In this document: piece after piece, positions 58,190 to 64,000 of the stretch | Layout: every line of letters begins with the position of its first letter | Position numbering within the stretch: the first letter of the stretch is position 1 | Assembly (NCBI GenBank): GCA_964568145.1 | Contig: CAZMOZ010000002.1 | Coordinates: 248,001 to 312,000 of the forward strand | Length of the DNA: 64,000 nt | Direction of reading: 5' to 3' | DNA from: DSVZ01 sp964568145 | Lineage (GTDB): Bacteria > Verrucomicrobiota > Verrucomicrobiia > Limisphaerales > J093 | Made by a program: the position numbers and the translations under genes | Notes under the pieces: model-generated | Told to the model about the DNA's origin: nothing | What the model saw: only the letters and a program-made list of their open reading frames with translations | The model's database searches: none

Positions 58190-61100
58190 TTACCGGCTGG
58201 CGGTGATCTGCTTCAGCGCAAACGGCTCGAACAGCCCGTAACCGACCGTCGAATACTGCGCGCCCGGCGGCGGGCCGTCCTTCGGACCGTTCTGGAACAT
58301 GCCCGGCCAGGCGCTGCCCAGGCCGGGGTTGCCGTGATGCGGACCCAGCGTGTTCTTGAGCGTGCCGAACACGACCACCTCGATCGTGTTGTCGCCGCGC
58401 TTGAGTTGTTTCGTGACCTCGAGTTCCCACGGCGGCGCGACGATGTAGCCGGCGCGTTGGCCGTTCACGTCCACCCGCGCCACGCTGCCGTACCAGGCCG
58501 GCAGCGAGACACCGAAGCGGCCCTGCTTGTCGGTGACCTTGAACCGCTGGCGGTACGCGACGCCGTGGGCGTAGAACGGGTGGCCCTGCTCGTTCCAGCC
58601 CGGCCGCGCGCCGATGAGCCCGCTGGCGTCCAGCAGGTGCTTCGCGAGCCGGCGATGCGCGGCGAGTTCGCTCGAAACCTGGTGAAGCGTCACGCCCTTC
58701 ACCTCCGCGCTGTCCGCGGTGTGGAAGCGCACTTCGGCCAGGCCGACGAAGCCGTTGTCGGGCGGCTCGCCGCCGGCCGGGAAGCTCACGCCGGCGTGGT
58801 TCGCGAGGATCTCGAGCTTCACGTACCGTGCGCCGGCGGCCTGCACGGGCAGGCTTTGGGGACGGGCGTTGCCGGTGGCCCGCGGCAGCTCAAACGTGCC
58901 GCGCGTTTCCAGCGCGTCCGCCGTGGCTCCGGTCAGCACGCGGATGGTTTCGGCGCCACGGCTGGCGAGGTCGCGCACATGGCCTTCGCAATAATTCCAG
59001 ACTTGGAGGGCGGCGAGGTCCACAGGCCGGCCGAGGTCAAAGATCACAAACGGCGCGCGGTCGGCGACGCCGCTTTCGTGGCCGATGCCGCCGCTGAGCC
59101 ACATGGTGCCGTCGGGGTTATTGCCGTGGGCCAACACCGGCTCGGTGGTCTTGACGACGAGCGGTTGATCCGGGGCGATGATGAAGCCCTTCGCGGCGGG
59201 CTTGAGGGTGAAGTCGCCGCGCACGTAGGCCGGCTCGAGTTCGTGGAACATCGTGAAGGGCCGGGCCTGGAGTGTGACGTCGTTTTCGCCGGTGCGCGCC
59301 ACGTGGGCGAGCGGGACACGGCCGAAGGCTTTGTCGAGCCACCACTGCTCGAACTCGACCTGTTGCGCGCCGGTGGGAGCGGACGATTTCGCAGCCGCGG
59401 TCTTGGGAGGAGGCCGCCGACTGGCGTCGGCGGCCACGGACCGGGTCCCGGCTGAAACAGGCCGGCCGTTGCAGGTGATGGTGTAAAGGTCCGGTCGTTC
59501 GATGACGATCTCGAGGTTCGCCGGCACCGGGCCTTCGATGGTGAACCGGTAGCTGGCCGTGAAGCCGCTGTCTGCCGGGAAGGTCTTGGTGATGAGCTCG
59601 TCCTTGAACTGGACCGCGCTGTCCCACGGGTTGCGGTCCATGCCGTTCTGCTGCCAGGCGAACTGGTTCGCCGCGTAGAAATACTGGTTCGACCGCGTCT
59701 CGCCGCCGGCGGTAATGTCCGCGTAGTCGAGCGTCAGGACGTTGGGTTCGAGGCGGCGGATTTCGAGCTGGCCGGTGGCCGCGAGGGCTTGGGTGCGTTC
59801 CGCCGGCCAGTCGGCGCGCCTGTCCGGCGTGTCCGTGAGCAGCAGCAGCAGGCTGCCGGAAGGCGGCAGGTCGAAGCGGGCGCTGCACCCTCGGTCCTGC
59901 GCCACAAACGGGTAGGCCTCCGCCTTGCCAGTGTAAAGGTTCCACTGCTCGACGCCCCGGTACGGCGTCCGGACGAGGCCGAAGGAGTGGTGCTCGATGC
60001 TCGTATTAACCAGCAGCAGCAACTCCGCGTCCGCCAGCCGGCGGCGATGGTGGAACAGTGTGCCCTTGTCCCAGGGAATCCGCTCGACCGCGAAGCCGTC
60101 CGCCTCGCTGAACGGCTTGATGTCTTCTTCGATCAGAGCGCGCAGAACGCGATCCTTCCCGACGCTCTGCTCGAACTTGACCGGATCGGCTCGCCATTTG
60201 GCGGGTTTGTTGTCCGACACTTCGCGTCCATCCACGTGGGTGTAGTAACCGAAGAATTTGCGGCAGGACACCTGGTCCAGGATGGCTTGGACTTCGGACG
60301 AGATGTTCTCCATGACCAACGGGGAGACGATGAGTTCGTAACGACGCTGGCCGACTTGCAGCGCGCGGCCTTTTTGCGATTTGCCTGGCTGGCGTGTCAC
60401 CGGATCCAGCGGCCCACCGATCGTGCCCTTGTCGTCACTCGGCCGGCCCCAGCGCTTGATCACGTCCTCGCAACCGAGGTCATACTCAATCTGCGCCGCT
60501 TCGAGGGCCATGAGTAAGTTGAAAAACGAGTCGCCGATCTCGCGCAGTTTCGCCTCATGGCCCTGGTACATCCATGCGGTTGTCGTCGGCTCAATGACCA
60601 GGACCTTGTTGATCTGCTCGCCCTGGGACATGACCGCCGAAAGCCGGGCGAGGTACTGCGCGTTCATGTGATACGCCTCCCACCACGGTTCGTGGTAGCT
60701 GAAGCTCTGCGGATGGTCGCGCTTCCGCGCGCCGCGAATCGTGATGTAGCTGAGGTGCTCGTCCAGGGTGTTGATCCCCATCACCTGGAGCCAGTCGCCG
60801 ATGCGCTTCATGTCCTCGAAGCGCAAATCCCAGCCGCCCGCGCCGTACAACTCGACCAGCGTGCGCTTCCGGCCAAGTTGATTCGCGATGCTGGAAATCT
60901 CGCGGCAGAACCGCACGTTGCCGAACTGGGCGTGGGTGTGTTCGGCATACTGGTTCATGAGCACGTCAATGCCCGGGATGTGCTGCCACGCCGCCATGGC
61001 CATGTTGTCCGGCACGCCGAGGCAATGCGGCCATTCATGGTCCCAGTAATGGCCGGTGAAGGCGAGGCCGTTGCGCTCGCACCACTCGTACATGGGCCTG

Positions 61101-62008
61101 CCCCAGCGCTCGATGAACAGGTCGTTGAGCGTCGAGAAATAGTTGTGCCGCACGCGCCGCCAGTCGCCGACCTCGAGCATCAGGCTGGGCAGGTGGTCCA
61201 GGAGGTTGTAGCCCCAGCGCTGCTGGAACTGCTCCGGCAGGTCCGGGCACCACGGAAAGCCGCCCGCCGGGCGGATGTTCGGCTCGTCGGTGAAGACGCC
61301 GGGAACGCGTTTGCCGAACTGGCCGCCCACCTCGCGCTTGTACGCATCGAGCGTGACTTCGATGAATTTCTCCGTGACGCCCTTCGTGAGCAGGTTCACG
61401 TAACTGCGGTTGCCGTGCCACGGGGAGTTGCCCGCGCGGACCATCGCCGCCGTCACGTAACGTCCTTCCGGCAACGCCTCGCCAGCCTTCACCTTGGCCG
61501 ACACGTTCTCGGACTGGTTGCCGTTGACGCGCAGCACGGCCACCAGGTCGTCGCTCCATTTCGGCGCGGTCTTGCTTTCCTTCATGGTGAGCCCCATGCC
61601 GCGCGATTCCGGCATCAGCTCCGGCACCCAGCCGCCGGCAAAGCCGCTCGGGTACGAGTTCTCGTCGTAAATCCAGACGTTCATGTCCAGCTTCGCGGCC
61701 TCATCGAGCGCGACCTTCCACAGGCGGAACCAGTCCGGGCCCAGGTACGGCGTCATCAAGCCGGGGCGCGGATGCACGAAGACCTGCTTGACGCGCTGGC
61801 TGGCGAGATCGCGCATCGTGTCGCGGATCTGCCGCTCGGTGAGGAGATCGTTCCAGACCCAAAGCGGCGCGGTGGCGTATTCGCGGGGCGGATTGGCGAA
61901 GAGTTTCTTGACCGCCTTCGCGTCCATGGCGCCGAGGTTGCCCAACGCAGCCAGACAAGTCACAAACAGCAGCCGCAAAACCGGCCGCAGACCAAGGGAG
62001 GTGTTCAT
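58190..62008 (-). CDS. Exported GH106-like alpha-L-rhamnosidase
   Basis: 1272 residues with a signal peptide (RLLFVTCLAALGNLGAMDAK). The N-terminal barrel has NPPREYATAPLWVWNDLLTE, VFVHPRPGLMTPYLGPDWF, MNVWIYDENSYPSGFAGGWV and VPGVFTDEPNIRP, with ENSYPSG and the TDEPN Glu characteristic of the Glyco_hydro_106 group. RPMYEWCERNGLAFTGHYWD and TLVELYGAGGWDLRFEDMKR continue the barrel. The C-terminal half holds beta-sandwich domains (WNYCEGHVRDLASRGAETIR, YVKLEILANHAGVSFP). Family members remove rhamnose from pectin-type chains. Start ATG 62008 sits in front of the signal peptide. It is divergent from the PEP-CTERM gene and isolated. An alternative is an uncharacterised relative of the family. 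Confidence 0.82.
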   Translation of the reverse strand: MNTSLGLRPVLRLLFVTCLAALGNLGAMDAKAVKKLFANPPREYATAPLWVWNDLLTERQIRDTMRDLASQRVKQVFVHPRPGLMTPYLGPDWFRLWKVALDEAAKLDMNVWIYDENSYPSGFAGGWVPELMPESRGMGLTMKESKTAPKWSDDLVAVLRVNGNQSENVSAKVKAGEALPEGRYVTAAMVRAGNSPWHGNRSYVNLLTKGVTEKFIEVTLDAYKREVGGQFGKRVPGVFTDEPNIRPAGGFPWCPDLPEQFQQRWGYNLLDHLPSLMLEVGDWRRVRHNYFSTLNDLFIERWGRPMYEWCERNGLAFTGHYWDHEWPHCLGVPDNMAMAAWQHIPGIDVLMNQYAEHTHAQFGNVRFCREISSIANQLGRKRTLVELYGAGGWDLRFEDMKRIGDWLQVMGINTLDEHLSYITIRGARKRDHPQSFSYHEPWWEAYHMNAQYLARLSAVMSQGEQINKVLVIEPTTTAWMYQGHEAKLREIGDSFFNLLMALEAAQIEYDLGCEDVIKRWGRPSDDKGTIGGPLDPVTRQPGKSQKGRALQVGQRRYELIVSPLVMENISSEVQAILDQVSCRKFFGYYTHVDGREVSDNKPAKWRADPVKFEQSVGKDRVLRALIEEDIKPFSEADGFAVERIPWDKGTLFHHRRRLADAELLLLVNTSIEHHSFGLVRTPYRGVEQWNLYTGKAEAYPFVAQDRGCSARFDLPPSGSLLLLLTDTPDRRADWPAERTQALAATGQLEIRRLEPNVLTLDYADITAGGETRSNQYFYAANQFAWQQNGMDRNPWDSAVQFKDELITKTFPADSGFTASYRFTIEGPVPANLEIVIERPDLYTITCNGRPVSAGTRSVAADASRRPPPKTAAAKSSAPTGAQQVEFEQWWLDKAFGRVPLAHVARTGENDVTLQARPFTMFHELEPAYVRGDFTLKPAAKGFIIAPDQPLVVKTTEPVLAHGNNPDGTMWLSGGIGHESGVADRAPFVIFDLGRPVDLAALQVWNYCEGHVRDLASRGAETIRVLTGATADALETRGTFELPRATGNARPQSLPVQAAGARYVKLEILANHAGVSFPAGGEPPDNGFVGLAEVRFHTADSAEVKGVTLHQVSSELAAHRRLAKHLLDASGLIGARPGWNEQGHPFYAHGVAYRQRFKVTDKQGRFGVSLPAWYGSVARVDVNGQRAGYIVAPPWELEVTKQLKRGDNTIEVVVFGTLKNTLGPHHGNPGLGSAWPGMFQNGPKDGPPPGAQYSTVGYGLFEPFALKQITASR

Positions 62009-62276
62009 GGCGCCAGCATCGAGGGTTGGCAGGGCTTCACCTTGACACGGGTCAAACCGACCGCAAGCGCACGTCCGATGGGATTGCGCAACCAGCACGC
62101 CGAGTGTTGCCCGCGGTTCCGGTCAACGGCAGGGGGAATCCCGCGAGCAGCCGCCTGATCATGTATGGCTGACGACCTTGGAATATCTCCAAAGATGTTG
62201 CTGTGTCAGAGAAATTCTCCTTGAAATCCGGAGTTCATGCACGGAAGTTTCTCATCATCGCCTCCAGGGGTTATTT

Positions 62277-63217
62277 ATGAAAAAGCCGTCAGTTTCATTC
62301 TTCTTGGTTGCGTTTTGGCTCGCCCTGCCGGCGGGGAACGCCGGGGCACAATCCACCCCGGTCCAGTACAACGAGGTTTGGGCCGATACTGACTGGCCTT
62401 GGCCCATTGAAAAGCGCGTCACCAGTCACGGCCCGCCGGTGGGACTGCAATTGATCGGGGACGATTTATCTGGCGTGATGTTGGAGGCCCGGGCGCGGGC
62501 GGAAACTGGTTATCTACACACCGACGCGTACTGCTGGGAAGACGGCCGTATAACCATGCGGGCCTCGGCGTCTTGGGAAACACGCATCCGGGTGGAAGCG
62601 GCCGACTCCCGGATGACTGGTACCCGGGTGATCCTGAGTTTCGGCCTGACCTATTCGGGGACGATGGCCACCCACGCCGAGGGAGCGCATACCGGCTTCG
62701 ACTACGGGTTCGCAGAAACGCGGGCGCAATCCCGGGTGGAGGTGGTCAGTTACCAAGCCGGGGCGGAATTGGCGGCCTTGCTTTACGAGGGAAACGCCTT
62801 CCGGGATTACAGTTATTGGAATTACCAAGACCCGGACCTGGGGCCCGAAGGTCAGTTGACGTGGGGGGCACAGGCGACTGGAATGGCTTTTTCGACGGTG
62901 CGCAGTTGTCCGTGCAATCGCGCTTCAGCATTCCCGCGCTGGTTGGCGATGAGCTTCGCGTTACGCACGGGATTTCCATCCTCACCGAAAACAACTCAGA
63001 CGGGACGGGAGAAGCCCGCACTTGGATCGCCCTGGAAAGCGGTTTCGGCTTCTTGGGCGCCACGGACGAGTGGGGCAACCCAATTAGCCTGTCTCTGGCT
63101 GGCATTCCCTACATCCCGGAGCCGCCGTTCACCGGGCTGGTCCTGGCGACGGGTTTGTTGGGATGGGCCCTCCGCGAGCGCTTTCGCGCCCAGCACCGGC
63201 GAATCCAACGGGGATAG
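62277..63217 (+). pseudogene. PEP-CTERM surface protein, frameshifted
   Basis: Starts MKKPSVSFFLVAFWLALPAG, a signal peptide with CAGGGG-type ribosome site (62263-62269). The first frame covers residues to about 200 (FRDYSYWNYQDPDLGPEGQL). The second frame resumes at GDWNGFFDGAQLSVQSRFSI, GISILTENNSDGTGEARTWI and ends IPEPPFTGLVLATGLLGWAL-RERFRAQHRR, a PEP-CTERM signal: PEP box, hydrophobic helix and basic tail. The break is in a run of six G (62863-62868). One extra G, or two fewer, restores the frame. PEP-CTERM proteins are processed by an exosortase and are linked to exopolysaccharide; none is in the window. The gene is either decayed or affected by a sequencing indel. Confidence 0.8.
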
Positions 63218-63239
63218 CCGGAGCCGGTCGGCTTGACAG

Positions 63240-63435
63240 GGAGTAGCCGCTGGATGTTTTCGGGCACGTCGTAGAAGGGCATCCCCGGAGCAACGGTCAC
63301 GCGCAGACACCCGTTCAAAATGACCGCCACGCCGCCCGCGACGCTGTAGTCAAAGCCGTCGTGCGTGAGGACCACCCGCAACTTTTCGAACCGGGAAACC
63401 GTCTCCTTCGAGCCGTTCGAATGCTCCGGGGGCAT
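63240..63435 (-). pseudogene. Remnant of a nucleotidyltransferase
   Basis: Minus-strand frame beginning SRFEKLRVVLTHDGFDYSVA and containing GGVAVILNGCLRVT, the GGxAV loop of nucleotidyltransferases like that at 51770. The expected D-x-D after the loop is replaced by VAPGMPFYDVP, and the frame then runs into the antisense of the PEP-CTERM gene. The protein lacks its catalytic Asp residues and C-terminal helix. A remnant rather than a working gene. Confidence 0.5.
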
Positions 63436-63547
63436 ACTTTTTCACGAAGGCGGCGAGTTCCTCGACCGCTTTCAACCGTTCCGATTCCGTGGCGGGGCGT
63501 CCCACGGCTCGACGCACAGGCTGCTGCATCACCTCGCCCTTGGACAT
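63350..63547 (-). CDS. Small Lys/Glu-rich protein upstream of the nucleotidyltransferase remnant
   Basis: 65 residues: MSKGEVMQQPVRRAVGRPAT, ESERLKAVEELAAFVKKYAP and a tail GAFERLEGDGFPVRKVAGG. It overlaps the nucleotidyltransferase remnant in another frame, as the pair at 51616/51770 does, so it may be the partner of that module. The helix-rich middle would suit an antitoxin. I do not recognise the family. No ribosome site stands out. Evidence rests on position and on overlap; it may be a spurious frame. Confidence 0.35.
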   Translation of the reverse strand: MSKGEVMQQPVRRAVGRPATESERLKAVEELAAFVKKYAPGAFERLEGDGFPVRKVAGGPHARRL

Positions 63548-63647
63548 GACGGGCTCACACTAAACCCGCGCGGAGGCCGGACAACCGCGCGGAGGCGATT
63601 CGCGATCAACCGGCCATTGCGCGACCGGTCCTGGCAACGCCTCGCTG

Positions 63648-63998
63648 TCACTTCCCCGCACCCGTGATGGGGAACGCCTGCAGCAACCCCGCCGTGGCCT
63701 CGGTCATCGCGCGGGCGTAACGCTCCCGGTCGCGAACCTCGAACCGCCAGACCCGCCGGGCCGCCGGGCTTTCGCCGGGCCGCGCCACCGCGTCGTCGCT
63801 GACCTCGATCGCAATTTCACGAAAACCGAAGACGCCATGGTCGCTTTGGAGGCCGCGCGGTTCGCCGGCGGCGGGCGGCACGGCGGTGAAGCGTCCTTCG
63901 CGCTCGATCACCCCGCGGCCAGCCACCGCGCCGAAGACGGCCGTACACCAGAGGTTTCGCGTCTGGCCGAAGAGCTTCGTCCGCCGCTCCGGATTCAC
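63648..63998 (-). CDS. Protein of unknown function, possibly cut by the window edge
   Basis: 116 residues visible, ending TGA at 63648. The sequence begins NPERRTKLFGQTRNLWCTAV, then FGAVAGRGVIEREGRF, GVFGFREIAIEVSDDAVARP and WRFEVRDRERYARAMTEATA. I do not recognise it. A GTG at 63998 could be a start, but the frame is open to the end of the window, so the gene may continue. The composition and codon use are like those of other genes here. It lies downstream, on the opposite strand, of the PEP-CTERM gene. Confidence 0.4.
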   Translation of the reverse strand: MNPERRTKLFGQTRNLWCTAVFGAVAGRGVIEREGRFTAVPPAAGEPRGLQSDHGVFGFREIAIEVSDDAVARPGESPAARRVWRFEVRDRERYARAMTEATAGLLQAFPITGAGK

Positions 63999-64000
63999 CG

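Noticed and set aside
58719..62158. Plus-strand frames opposite the GH106-like gene
   Set aside because: Shadow frames; the minus-strand gene has a signal peptide and family motifs.
1..64000. tRNA and rRNA genes
   Set aside because: I looked for tRNA-like cloverleaf ends and rRNA signatures and saw none; a tRNAscan or Infernal run would be needed to be sure.

Overview
The window is high-GC chromosomal DNA, mostly single genes and short operons separated by repeat-rich spacers. Several traits point to the phylum Verrucomicrobia, probably a Pedosphaera/Limisphaera-like group. These are an ECF sigma factor next to a WD40-type Ser/Thr kinase, an H-X9-DG pseudopilin, a PEP-CTERM protein, many Tat- or Sec-exported sugar-active enzymes (GH2-like, GH106-like, DUF1080), and a sigma factor carrying a membrane segment. 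This placement is an inference from gene content; there is no rRNA or tRNA gene in the window to confirm it.

Layout. 1-6325: end of an amino-acid permease, a tiny transcription unit for a 20-residue Lys/Ala peptide, a PolB-type 3'-5' exonuclease, then nifJ (pyruvate:ferredoxin oxidoreductase) with a dihydroorotate-dehydrogenase-like partner. 6842-20907: recG, a Tat-exported protein of unknown family, the sigma/kinase pair with two exported proteins behind it, a Tat aldo/keto reductase, an alpha/beta-hydrolase lipoprotein and an SDR. 21984-32941: GH2-like enzyme, PfkB kinase, pseudopilin, a paralogue of the unknown Tat protein, an exported endonuclease/exonuclease/phosphatase protein, a second PfkB kinase and a glutathione peroxidase. 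33240-37900: tamA behind a tamB that is broken three times. 38145-45060: radical SAM protein, hicB with a frameshifted hicA, a VCBS/FG-GAP surface protein, a frameshifted RluA-type pseudouridine synthase, and a DUF1080 protein. 45305-49901: a small exopolysaccharide cassette (beta-barrel, Wzc-like tyrosine kinase, Wza-like lipoprotein, FHA protein). 49929-64000: sugar MFS transporter, an overlapping nucleotidyltransferase pair resembling a toxin-antitoxin module, the membrane-tethered sigma factor, hrpA, a GH106-like rhamnosidase, a frameshifted PEP-CTERM protein and remnants.

The genes suggest a heterotroph that degrades polysaccharides, partly outside the cytoplasm (GH2, GH106, DUF1080, PfkB kinases, sugar transporter), with ferredoxin-dependent pyruvate oxidation and an exopolysaccharide/PEP-CTERM cell surface. 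The most unusual feature is the set of interspersed palindromic repeats. One family (repeat A) sits at gene ends, supplies the stop codons of three genes, often lies between convergent genes, and is translated at the N-terminus of one secreted protein. A second (repeat B) lies upstream of several genes. Five loci carry indels or other lesions, several of them at runs of G or C. Sequencing error and real gene decay cannot be separated from the sequence alone.
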